64,000 bases of DNA from Eubacterium sp. (GTDB lineage Bacteria > Bacillota > Clostridia > Lachnospirales > Lachnospiraceae): NCBI GenBank assembly GCA_016292095.1, contig JAEFAB010000040.1, positions 54,542 to 118,541 of the forward strand, given 5' to 3'. Below, piece after piece: positions 32,131 to 40,938 of this stretch. Position 1 is the first letter of the stretch. The number at the start of each line of letters is the position of its first letter. The translations under genes were made by a program, and so were the position numbers. The notes under the pieces are model-generated. The model did no database searches, was not told the origin of the DNA, and was given only the letters and a program-made list of their open reading frames with translations.

Positions 32131-32868
32131 CTATTCTTCATTAAGAAACATAATGGCAGACATTAAAGCCATTCCCGCTGTTTCCGTCCGAAGAATTCTT
32201 CTACCTAATGTAATTTCTTTTGCACCGGCATCTGTCGCTGCTTCTACTTCCTCCGGAGCAAAGCCTCCTTCCGGTCCGATGAACACGCCGACAGACATTC
32301 CCGGTTTAATCTCCCGAATAATCTCACGGGTGTACTCCATATTTTCTGCGTTTTCATATGGAATCAAAATCAAATCCAGGTTCTTTGCCTGCTCTAAGGC
32401 CGTTTTAAAAGAAACCGGTTCGGTCACTTTAGGAACAATTCCTCTTTTGGACTGTTTTGCCGCACTTAAGGAAATTGCATTCCAACGCTCTGTCTTTTTC
32501 CCGGCTTTCTTATCATCCAGTTTCACCACGCATCGTTTGGTACGAACAGGAACAATTTCATAAGCTCCCAGTTCCACCATTTTCTGAATAATGGTTTCCA
32601 TCTTATCCGATTTCGGCAAGGCCTGAAACAACGTCACCTGCACAGACAGTTCTCGTTCCGGTCCATTTACATCTTCAATTTTTGCTATCACTTCTTCATC
32701 AGACAGTTCTGAAATACTACAGGTATATTCCCTGTCCTGTCCATCACTAATGAGTACGGTTTCGCCAACTCTCATTCGCAGTACATTCTTAATATGGTTC
32801 ACATCCGCACCGGTAATGGAAATGTTCTCTTCTCCAATCTGACTGCTTTCCACAAAAAATCTATACAT
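32131..32868 (-). CDS. rsmE: 16S rRNA m3U1498 methyltransferase
   Basis: MYRFFVESSQIGEENISITGADVNHIKNVLRMRVGE; IGPEGGFAPEEVEAA; LGRRILRTETA. Confidence 0.95.
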   Translation of the reverse strand: MYRFFVESSQIGEENISITGADVNHIKNVLRMRVGETVLISDGQDREYTCSISELSDEEVIAKIEDVNGPERELSVQVTLFQALPKSDKMETIIQKMVELGAYEIVPVRTKRCVVKLDDKKAGKKTERWNAISLSAAKQSKRGIVPKVTEPVSFKTALEQAKNLDLILIPYENAENMEYTREIIREIKPGMSVGVFIGPEGGFAPEEVEAATDAGAKEITLGRRILRTETAGMALMSAIMFLNEE

Positions 32869-32879
32869 TACTTTTCCTT

Positions 32880-33836
32880 CTATTTCTTTACCGCCATAAT
32901 AGCACGCCAATCTCCCTGCTTTTCAATGGCAGAAAGGGTTAGTCCCTGATTGTCCTCAATTGCCCGGACAACATCATCTTCTTTCATATATATAATTCCG
33001 GATGAAATAAAGATTCCGCCCGGTTTTAAAAAGCGGTCTACAATTCCTGCAATTGGAATAATAACGTCTGCCAGAATATTTGCTACAACCACGTCAAACT
33101 GCTTTTCTTCAAAATGCTTCTGCATTTCTTCATCTTCCAACACATTGCCGTCCATCATTTCCACATCCTCTGTTGGAATATGATTCACTTCAAAATTCTC
33201 TTTGGAAGCTACCATCGCTGCAGGATCAATGTCGGTCATGGATACTGCACCGGCACCTAATTTCTTTGCCACAATAGAAAGAATTCCGCTACCGCATCCT
33301 AAATCCAAAACCGTATCTCCGGCTTTCATATATTTAATCAATTGCTTAATACAAAGCTGAGTCGTATCATGTTTCCCTGTCCCAAAGGCAGTTCCCGGAT
33401 CAATTTCAATCATCTGCATATCCTTATGTGCTTCATCCGGTTCTTCCCAGGTCGGTTTAATAAAGAAGTTATCCACCGTAAAGGATTTAAAATACTGCTT
33501 CCAGTTATTTACCCAATCCACATCTTCCGTGATACTCTTTTCGATACTTCCTTCTCCCACATCCAAGAATGAGTTTGCTTCCTTCAGTTTTTCTCTTAAC
33601 TGCTCCAACAACTCTTGTGCATCTTCATTTTCTTCCGTATAAAAATTAATGTATGCAGTTCCGTCGTCTTCCGGCAAATCTGCAAGATAGTCAATAAACT
33701 GTATTTTCTTTTCTTCCTCGGACAGTTGAACGTTATCTTCTACTTCCATTCCACTAATCCCTAATTCAATCAATAAGCCACAAACAAAATCCGTTGCCTG
33801 TGTTGTTGTCTTTAATCGGTATTTATTCCACTTCAT
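32880..33836 (-). CDS. prmA: Ribosomal protein L11 methyltransferase
   Basis: IEIDPGTAFGTGKHDTTQLCI; VLDLGCGSGILSIVAKKLGA. Confidence 0.96.
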   Translation of the reverse strand: MKWNKYRLKTTTQATDFVCGLLIELGISGMEVEDNVQLSEEEKKIQFIDYLADLPEDDGTAYINFYTEENEDAQELLEQLREKLKEANSFLDVGEGSIEKSITEDVDWVNNWKQYFKSFTVDNFFIKPTWEEPDEAHKDMQMIEIDPGTAFGTGKHDTTQLCIKQLIKYMKAGDTVLDLGCGSGILSIVAKKLGAGAVSMTDIDPAAMVASKENFEVNHIPTEDVEMMDGNVLEDEEMQKHFEEKQFDVVVANILADVIIPIAGIVDRFLKPGGIFISSGIIYMKEDDVVRAIEDNQGLTLSAIEKQGDWRAIMAVKK

Positions 33837-33890
33837 AGTTTATTCCTTTTCATAATTGCATATCAATTTACAATCATAGCATATTCACGG

Positions 33891-34140
33891 TTTGTTTTGC
33901 AACATCCCAATCGCTTCGCGACCTCTCCCTTTGTTTTTGCAACTCATCAATCGCTCCGCGATTATTTTCAGTTGTTTTTGCAACTCATCAATCGCTTCGC
34001 GATTGATGCTGCCATACAGTGTCGGGAAATGCTCTGCATTTTCCGACACTGTATGGCAGTCGGCACATAAAAAGAACGAGAATTTTTTCCATAAATGCAA
34101 AAAATTCTCGTTCTTTTTATGTGCCTCGTTGCAAAAACAA
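33891..34140. repeat. Nested palindromic repeat element (REP/MITE-like, non-coding)
   Basis: Three ~33-nt units (33891-33923, 33931-33963, 33972-34004) of TTGTTTTTGCAACTCATCAATCGCTTCGCGATT; 23-bp hairpin 34010-34032/34036-34058; perfect 27-bp inverted repeat 34062-34088/34099-34125; inverted GTTGCAAAAACAA at 34128-34140 matching the unit starts. Confidence 0.85.
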
Positions 34141-34310
34141 AAGCCATCCCATATCTGGAATGCCTTTCTACCAACACGTCGTAGCGGACAACGCTATAGC
34201 TGCCTTACATCCTCATGCACTTTCAAAACGAATTACTTGGTACTTTTAATATATCACTTAATTTTGGCAGTGTCAAACTTCTGCTTTGATTCTTTTGTTA
34301 TCTTTTTTAA

Positions 34311-34338
34311 AATGCCGCCAACTTTTGTTGACGGCATT
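34311..34338 (-). terminator. Terminator hairpin downstream of the STT3 gene
   Basis: AATGCCGCCAAC (34311-34322) / GTTGACGGCATT (34327-34338), T-rich tail on the minus strand. Confidence 0.75.
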
Positions 34339-34341
34339 CTT

Positions 34342-36828
34342 TTACTTGATTTGGTATACTCCTGCAGAACCAAGATAAGTTCTTAGTCCCGGACAGCATA
34401 TTCTATGTTGTATCATACTGTGGTCACCAAAGATATCGTTTGATATTTCTGTGGTAAATACTTTCTCGTAGGTTTTCTGTTCTGCCGCATCTGTGTAGAA
34501 CAACCTGAACATCACACTGTCGCAGAAATCCGAGTTACAGCAAATGGATGAATAGGAATCATTTTCTTTAAAAACAACAATGGCGCTTTTCGCATTTTTT
34601 GCTTTTTTATCCTTTACAACCTTTCCGTTTTCAATCAGAATATATCGGTCCATACGGATTTCCTTATCATCCCTACTGTAAACATGAGGCGTTACTATTC
34701 CTTCACTGTCAATGGCATAGGCCACTTTACCAATGTTTGTTCCGTTCCCCATCACATTTACCGGAGCTGTTTCCCCTGCTTCCACATGACGGGATATTGT
34801 TGAAGTCACGTAATAGTATCCCTCACTATTTCCTTTGAAATCCCAGGTTCCATAATATGCGATCACTTGCATTTTCGCAAACATATCCTGAGTTATAGCC
34901 AAATAAATTGGTTTTCCATCAGAAGGATGTGTCTTACTTACGACTTCCTCAGCTCGTTCTTTTGGAATATTGTACTGGTCTATCAGAATCCTTTTTGCTT
35001 CTTCTTTGGAAACCGGAAGTATTTTTCCTAATGCTTCACATTCTTTTTCCGGATTATTGATGACTTCCGTCAAAATACTTTGTGCTGTCAATCCACCATT
35101 TCCAAGCATACGGAAAATTCCAGCAGACAATTTATAATCTGATGTTAACAAGCCGCGGCCCAACCAATAGAAATACTGTCCATCAAACACACCACCATGG
35201 CCAATGGTTGCTCGTTCTCCATAGCATTGATAAAAATAACCATAATCCCACCAGCTTGCAATCAACGCATCTTTCGGTGTGTTCTTTTTTATCCAATCGG
35301 CCGTATCATAATAAATGGAAGTAATTCCCGGCTGGTAAGATTTGCTTAATTTATACGCCCCATTTACCGGTGTAACAATCAATGCTCCTGCCAGAAGAAA
35401 TATCAGTATCCCTTTGTACTTGTTTCTTCCAATTCCGGCACATAAAAGAATGACTACAAAAGAACTTACTCCCAGAATCAATTCTGAAGACAGAAAAGTT
35501 CCCACCACAACAATCAAACACATTCCATAAATGATTATAGAAGAAACAAAATTTAGTTCATTCTTTCGAATGTAATTGACAAGGTATCCCAAACCAAATC
35601 CCACTAAGACTGATAATGGCATTAAGATATATTCCAAAAATCTTCTTCCCTGAAACAACATGACAACCGTTGCAATAAGCCATGGAATAAAAATCATTGC
35701 CTGTAGTCCCATAGTGCGAAACTTTTCTTCTTCTGTCTTGCGATTTCTAAAACAAATTATGATCAGAACTATAGCGGTAAATAGTCCAAGAAGAATTACC
35801 GCCGCTCCTCCTAACATATTTATGTTTGTTCCAACCGTTGTATCAAAAATCTGTTCTATCTCAGTGGACACCCAAGACAGTTTTAACAGTTCTCCAATGT
35901 ATTTTGAAGCAGAGGGATACCCCTCCGCACCATTTCCTATTCCATCGGAAGTGGATATGAATAGATTAAGCAATCCCTGGACAAATCTTTTCCCGTCTAT
36001 AATCAAACTGAATAATGTGTTTACCAATAACTGTATTAAAATGACCGGTCGAATTCCTTTCGGGAATACGCCTTTAAAAATCAGTGTACCGAAAAGTGTT
36101 GCACATGCAACACCAAGAAATAAAATATAGTAAACATTATAAGAAGTCCAAGAAAAGCAAATCATCGCATAGGACAAACAGGAGACAGCACTCCAAAGTA
36201 CTCGCCCTTTTCGATTTTCTTCTTCCAAACTTTTATAGAAAGAAAATATCATTGCAAGTGGTAATAAGATGAGAATTCCATCTGTATCACAATGTCCCCA
36301 GTTTGTATTTGCAAGTACCGGAGTTCCACAGGAAAGTAGCACCGCTGCCACCACGCCACCAAACCGATTCGTCCGATTCTTGACAAAAAGGTATAGGATC
36401 ACTGATGAAACCCCTATGAGAAATGACACATATATCGTACCAATCAAAAGTAAATCAGTTATTCCAAAAATTCCAAACACTTTTGCAAAAAATGCTCCGA
36501 TGATTGGGAAAAGATTTCTTGTCCACGACTCATCTCTTTGTTTGCTTAATGTAATCATTTTAGAATCAGCACCGGCCTTACTTAATGGCTGTGGAGCATT
36601 TTTCCCCTCTGCAAAATCCTGTATTCTTCTTGCATAATAATAAGAGTCTCCCGGGTCATTGGTATAGGGAACATAATTTGCATCCGCAAATACCTTATTA
36701 TAACTTTGGGAATAGTCTTTCAATACAAGAGGACTAAATCGAATTCCAAAGGTTAATAACAGGATTAATACAATCCACAGGATATCCATTTTATATTTTT
36801 TGATGTTCAACATTTTCTTTTCTTTCAT
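34342..36828 (-). CDS. STT3/PglB/AglB-family oligosaccharyltransferase
   Basis: 828 aa, multi-TM N-terminal half; YTNDPGDSYYYARR (first acidic motif), NWGHCDTDGILILLPL (DxD in second loop), STEIEQIF (TxxE-like), SWWDYGYFYQCYGERATIGHGG (WWDYG encoded at 35239-35253). Confidence 0.9.
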   Translation of the reverse strand: MKEKKMLNIKKYKMDILWIVLILLLTFGIRFSPLVLKDYSQSYNKVFADANYVPYTNDPGDSYYYARRIQDFAEGKNAPQPLSKAGADSKMITLSKQRDESWTRNLFPIIGAFFAKVFGIFGITDLLLIGTIYVSFLIGVSSVILYLFVKNRTNRFGGVVAAVLLSCGTPVLANTNWGHCDTDGILILLPLAMIFSFYKSLEEENRKGRVLWSAVSCLSYAMICFSWTSYNVYYILFLGVACATLFGTLIFKGVFPKGIRPVILIQLLVNTLFSLIIDGKRFVQGLLNLFISTSDGIGNGAEGYPSASKYIGELLKLSWVSTEIEQIFDTTVGTNINMLGGAAVILLGLFTAIVLIIICFRNRKTEEEKFRTMGLQAMIFIPWLIATVVMLFQGRRFLEYILMPLSVLVGFGLGYLVNYIRKNELNFVSSIIIYGMCLIVVVGTFLSSELILGVSSFVVILLCAGIGRNKYKGILIFLLAGALIVTPVNGAYKLSKSYQPGITSIYYDTADWIKKNTPKDALIASWWDYGYFYQCYGERATIGHGGVFDGQYFYWLGRGLLTSDYKLSAGIFRMLGNGGLTAQSILTEVINNPEKECEALGKILPVSKEEAKRILIDQYNIPKERAEEVVSKTHPSDGKPIYLAITQDMFAKMQVIAYYGTWDFKGNSEGYYYVTSTISRHVEAGETAPVNVMGNGTNIGKVAYAIDSEGIVTPHVYSRDDKEIRMDRYILIENGKVVKDKKAKNAKSAIVVFKENDSYSSICCNSDFCDSVMFRLFYTDAAEQKTYEKVFTTEISNDIFGDHSMIQHRICCPGLRTYLGSAGVYQIK

Positions 36829-36843
36829 ATGAACCTCTATCCT

Positions 36844-37878
36844 TTACCACTTAATATCAATGTGCAGTCTCCGAATCATAAAGCGATACATTGCTAAAAA
36901 AAGCCGGAACAAATGGAGTTTGTCAAGGAGTCTTACCACAGCTATTTTCCTATTGAAACCATGTTTTAATGTATAGGATAACTTTAAATAGTTACTGTTT
37001 TTCCACAACGGAAAATTTTGTTCCAAAAATTCTCGATTCTTTTTCAGTGTTTCTTTAAAATCAGAATCCGTTGCCGAAACAAAATACATCAGGTTGATTC
37101 CTAGATGCAGAAAAGCCATTACATCCACTATTTCCATCCGGTCTTTTTTATCCTGTTCCTGATATAATTCCCGAATCCGAAGCATAGTTTCTTCCGCACT
37201 AGCTATTTTTTCCTTATCAATTGACATAATAATTCCACTTTGTCGGACAATATAAAAATACAAAATATCATCAACAAAGGAAATACTTTTTACGTTTCTG
37301 TACACTAACATTAACAGACTGAAATCGTCCATAATCTTCGGTTGAATATAATCAAATCCTTGAATCTCCTGTAATAATTCCGCTTTATATATTTTATTCC
37401 ACAACGCTGTATTTACAGATAATATTCCTTCCGGATTAGAGTCGAATTCGATTTCTTTTTTCCCATAATGATTCATTTCTCTGGAATATACTTTTCCTGT
37501 AATCTCGTCAATTCGTTCAAACCCACAGCAGACAATATCAGAATTACTTGTTTTGGCTTTTTGATACATTTTTTCAACAAAGTCTTCAGCCACATAATCA
37601 TCCGGGTCGACAAAACCAATATACTCTCCGGTGGCATGCTTGAGTCCATCTCCCCTTGCCCGATAAACTCCTTCATTTTCTTTATCAATCACTCGAATAC
37701 AATGATATGCTTCCTCGTACTTTCTTAACAGCGCAAGGCTTCCATCTTTGGAACCATCATTGACACATATAATTTCCACCTCTTGTAACGTCTGCCTTAC
37801 CAATGACTCCAAGCATCTGCCAAGATATTTTTCAACGTTATAGACCGGAAGAATCAAACTTACTTTTATTTTTTCCAT
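36844..37878 (-). CDS. Glycosyltransferase family 2
   Basis: KVSLILPVYNVEKYLGRCLESLVRQTLQEVEIICVNDGSKDGS; GFVDPDDYVAEDF. Confidence 0.93.
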   Translation of the reverse strand: MEKIKVSLILPVYNVEKYLGRCLESLVRQTLQEVEIICVNDGSKDGSLALLRKYEEAYHCIRVIDKENEGVYRARGDGLKHATGEYIGFVDPDDYVAEDFVEKMYQKAKTSNSDIVCCGFERIDEITGKVYSREMNHYGKKEIEFDSNPEGILSVNTALWNKIYKAELLQEIQGFDYIQPKIMDDFSLLMLVYRNVKSISFVDDILYFYIVRQSGIIMSIDKEKIASAEETMLRIRELYQEQDKKDRMEIVDVMAFLHLGINLMYFVSATDSDFKETLKKNREFLEQNFPLWKNSNYLKLSYTLKHGFNRKIAVVRLLDKLHLFRLFLAMYRFMIRRLHIDIKW

Positions 37879-38578
37879 CCCTCAGTTCACTTTCTATCTG
37901 CTTTCTTTTCGGCATTTTTAAAATTGTCACACAAATATCAATTACAAATCGAAATCCTTTGAATCCTTTTAAAAAGGACTCTCCGTACTTTCTTTTTTCA
38001 ACAATAATGGGAGTCTCATGAAATACATAGCCCTCCAACAACAATTTAGTCAGCATATCCGGTTCCGGTCTCTTGAATTCTCCCTGAAGATACCTGCGCA
38101 TAGCCTTCTCTCCAAAGATTCTCAATCCTGAAGTAGGATCCTTTAACTTCACCCCGGTCTTTAGGTATATACTGATTCGAATCAGTTTACTGCCTATTGC
38201 TCTTGGTGAAAATTTTTTTAATCCTTTTAAGTTTCTCACACCGATATAAACGTCTGGCTGCTCTTCCTCATAGAGTTTTGCCAATTTCAACAAATCCACA
38301 CACCGATGCTGTCCATCTGCATCGAACTGAGCAATTGCATGATACCCATGTTCCAAAGCATATAGAATCACTTCTCTGAAAACACATCCCAATCCTCTGT
38401 TTTCGTCAAAATGTATTGCCCGGTACTCGTTTTTTAAACATACCTGCCAGGTTTGATCAGTTGAGCCGTCATCAATAACCAGATAATCAAAATCCGTTTG
38501 TTCTTTTAGCCCTTCTACCGTTTCGGCAATTGATCTTTCCTCGTTGTATGCCGGTATTATTACTAATAAATCTCTCAT
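37838..38578 (-). CDS. GT2, DPM/DPG-synthase-like (polyprenyl-phosphate sugar synthase-like)
   Basis: LLVIIPAYNEERSIAETVEGLKEQTDFDYLVIDDGSTDQTW; AQFDADGQH; KLKDPTSGLRIF. Confidence 0.9.
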   Translation of the reverse strand: MRDLLVIIPAYNEERSIAETVEGLKEQTDFDYLVIDDGSTDQTWQVCLKNEYRAIHFDENRGLGCVFREVILYALEHGYHAIAQFDADGQHRCVDLLKLAKLYEEEQPDVYIGVRNLKGLKKFSPRAIGSKLIRISIYLKTGVKLKDPTSGLRIFGEKAMRRYLQGEFKRPEPDMLTKLLLEGYVFHETPIIVEKRKYGESFLKGFKGFRFVIDICVTILKMPKRKQIESELRDGKNKSKFDSSGL

Positions 38579-39417
38579 TTCTTTTCACCACAATTTCCAA
38601 AATCAATTTCATTGGTTCGATGATTATATCGTTCATTTTCCGGTGGCAGTTTCATATAATCCCCATAGAAATTTTTAAGCAATTGATCCGAATGATTCGG
38701 AATCTGCACCGTCATTCCTTCAAAAACGCCTTCCCTTCCCGGAATAAAATCTTCAATTTTCCAAACCGGTGGGGACGGCACTGTTGCCACGCAAAAACAT
38801 TCTCCGCTTTCCTTTGCATCATACTTTCCCAAAGCATTGATTGTTTTTCTTTTCAAAAACTCCTTTGAAAGATGCGTCCAACCAAACAGGGTGTGCAATA
38901 TATTCACCGGGATCTGTATTCTTTTGGGATATCCCTGAAACTTCAATGTTGCAATGGCAAGCATACGAGACAAAAATCTCGTTTTCAAAATATGCAGTTT
39001 TTGTCGAATACAATTCTCAGGCAAGCCATCTATAATAAAAATATCAATGAAGATTCCCGTTTCAAAGTGAACCTGTTCAGCCCACCATTCCTTAAACTTT
39101 GTGCCTCTCAGCATTAGCTTTGGAAAGTATAAAAAATAGTCTTTTTCATTTTGGGTAGAAACCAGATAGTACTGTTCTGATTTTTCCTCTTCCAATATTT
39201 TTTCAAGTCTCTCAAAATCTTTGCGAAACATTGCCACATCAATATCGTCGTCCCACGGAATAAATCCCTGATGACGGACAGTCCCAAGCAATGATCCACC
39301 AAACATATAATAAGTAATCTGATGTTTTTCACAAAGCTGAACAAAATAACGAAAAATTTCCCGTTCCGTTTTTTGTAATTTTTTCAACGTTTCCTTCTGA
39401 TAATCAGTATAATTCAT
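38575..39417 (-). CDS. LicD family protein
   Basis: ITYYMFGGSLLGTVRHQGFIPWDDDIDVAMFRKDFE is the LicD signature; overlaps both neighbours. Confidence 0.92.
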   Translation of the reverse strand: MNYTDYQKETLKKLQKTEREIFRYFVQLCEKHQITYYMFGGSLLGTVRHQGFIPWDDDIDVAMFRKDFERLEKILEEEKSEQYYLVSTQNEKDYFLYFPKLMLRGTKFKEWWAEQVHFETGIFIDIFIIDGLPENCIRQKLHILKTRFLSRMLAIATLKFQGYPKRIQIPVNILHTLFGWTHLSKEFLKRKTINALGKYDAKESGECFCVATVPSPPVWKIEDFIPGREGVFEGMTVQIPNHSDQLLKNFYGDYMKLPPENERYNHRTNEIDFGNCGEKK

Positions 39418-40856
39418 TGTTCCTCTTTTTCCTTATGTATCAAAAGTTTCAACAACGTACAATCCGTTTCGTCCACAAGTCGTAGTCCTATAAATAATGC
39501 TCCGTATACAAGTACTCCTACAAAGATGCCCACCCACAGCGATGTATGTAACACACATAGAACAAGAAACATTCCCATTGTTGCGATAGCAATTTTCACA
39601 ACATCCATCAACAAATGTATTCCCGGTTGGAACTCTGTTTTAGATATTTGCGTTAGTAAAATCAAAAAAATAAATGAACAGCTGGTCAAAGTCGCCACTG
39701 CCGATCCGTTATAGGAATAACCCGGAACCAATAATAGATTTATTAAAACATTTACTACCGCTCCAAGCAGGTAAATCATTGTCACCCGTCGTTCCATATT
39801 AATTGCGTTAAGTACAAGAATAGTTGCTCCATTGAGAAACAAAACTATAACCGTCCATATAGAAATCTTTAATGGCAAAATAGCTTCTCCATAAGATTGA
39901 TTATAAATCAACATAAGAATTTGTTTTGCATAAAAAAATATTCCCGCACAAATCGGTAAGATTACTGCCATTAAATACTTTACAGATTTCTCGTAGCTTT
40001 TCTGAATTAGTCCTTTTTGATTCACAAAAAAATTGCTTACTACAGGAAATAGCACAAGCTGATATACGGAAAATAATGTTGTAAATACCAGAAGAATATT
40101 AAAGACTGCTTTATAGATTCCTGCCTCGTAGTCTCCCTTCATTCCGGATAACATTACCGTATTAATTCCAAAATAAATTGTATTAAATAACGTAGTGATT
40201 CCAAAAGGCAACGATTTCTTGATAATTAAGAGGCTTTTCGAACAGTTTATTTTAGGGCTTGGCCACCCAAACTGTTTAACATACCTCCATGCCATAAATC
40301 CGAAAAATCCACTATACCCAACGACATAAGATAATGCGATTCCATAGATTCCCCAATCGCTAAGAATTGTAATCAGAATCCCACCAATGAGAAGTCCACA
40401 ATTAATCAACGCTCCGATTGACTGATATTTCAATTCCTCGTATGCTTGAAAAATTCCATTGATTAACTGCGTGAAAGTCATCAATATCATCTCGACCATA
40501 TAGATGAGTGTCACAACAATGGTCATTTTTCCACAGCCTGATACAATGAGAAAAAACAATCCGAGAAAAAAAACAGCAAACGATAAAATCAGCTTTAAGG
40601 GAAGTGTCAGATTAATATATTCATCCAAGCGCTTTCTGTTTCGCGCCACTTCTCTTGTTACATAAGTTGTAATTCCCAAATCAATCAATAGAATTGCAAT
40701 TCCAATGAATGAAGTGGAGAAAGAGATTATCCCATACTTTATCACTCCGAGATAATTAGCAATAACAATGGTCCAAAAAAACGCACAAATGCTGTTAATC
40801 ATCTGCGCAACTGCCAACCAACTTATGTTTTTAAAAACTACTCTGATTTTTGACAT
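39414..40856 (-). CDS. Wzx-type polysaccharide/oligosaccharide flippase
   Basis: 480 aa, ~12-14 hydrophobic segments; AVAQMINSICAFFWTIVIANYLGVIKYGIISFSTSF. Confidence 0.88.
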   Translation of the reverse strand: MSKIRVVFKNISWLAVAQMINSICAFFWTIVIANYLGVIKYGIISFSTSFIGIAILLIDLGITTYVTREVARNRKRLDEYINLTLPLKLILSFAVFFLGLFFLIVSGCGKMTIVVTLIYMVEMILMTFTQLINGIFQAYEELKYQSIGALINCGLLIGGILITILSDWGIYGIALSYVVGYSGFFGFMAWRYVKQFGWPSPKINCSKSLLIIKKSLPFGITTLFNTIYFGINTVMLSGMKGDYEAGIYKAVFNILLVFTTLFSVYQLVLFPVVSNFFVNQKGLIQKSYEKSVKYLMAVILPICAGIFFYAKQILMLIYNQSYGEAILPLKISIWTVIVLFLNGATILVLNAINMERRVTMIYLLGAVVNVLINLLLVPGYSYNGSAVATLTSCSFIFLILLTQISKTEFQPGIHLLMDVVKIAIATMGMFLVLCVLHTSLWVGIFVGVLVYGALFIGLRLVDETDCTLLKLLIHKEKEEQ

Positions 40857-40890
40857 TTTGCTGTTTCGTTCCTAACTCTCTCTATCAATA

Positions 40891-40924
40891 AGGGTTTTAC
40901 ATCACCTTTGAAATGTAAAACCCT
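40891..40924 (-). other. Intergenic hairpin between the sequon-rich gene and the flippase gene
   Basis: AGGGTTTTACAT (40891-40902) / ATGTAAAACCCT (40913-40924); weak T-tract, so possible attenuator or processing site. Confidence 0.6.
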
Positions 40925-40938
40925 CATAAATCTTAAAC

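Noticed and set aside
31325-32563. 412-aa + strand ORF
   Set aside because: Antisense to nifS and rsmE, which are clear conserved genes.
33891-34004. CRISPR-like array of ~33-nt repeats
   Set aside because: Only three units, the gaps are ~7-8 nt rather than spacer length, each repeat contains its own hairpin, and no cas genes are nearby.
33885-34386. ORFs 33892..34386 +, 33968..34177 -, 34019..34249 + and 33885..34100 - as real genes
   Set aside because: They run through the palindromes, so similar peptides appear on both strands (KRTRIF, KNSRSFYVP). No RBS or plausible domain; treated as an artefact of the repeat element.
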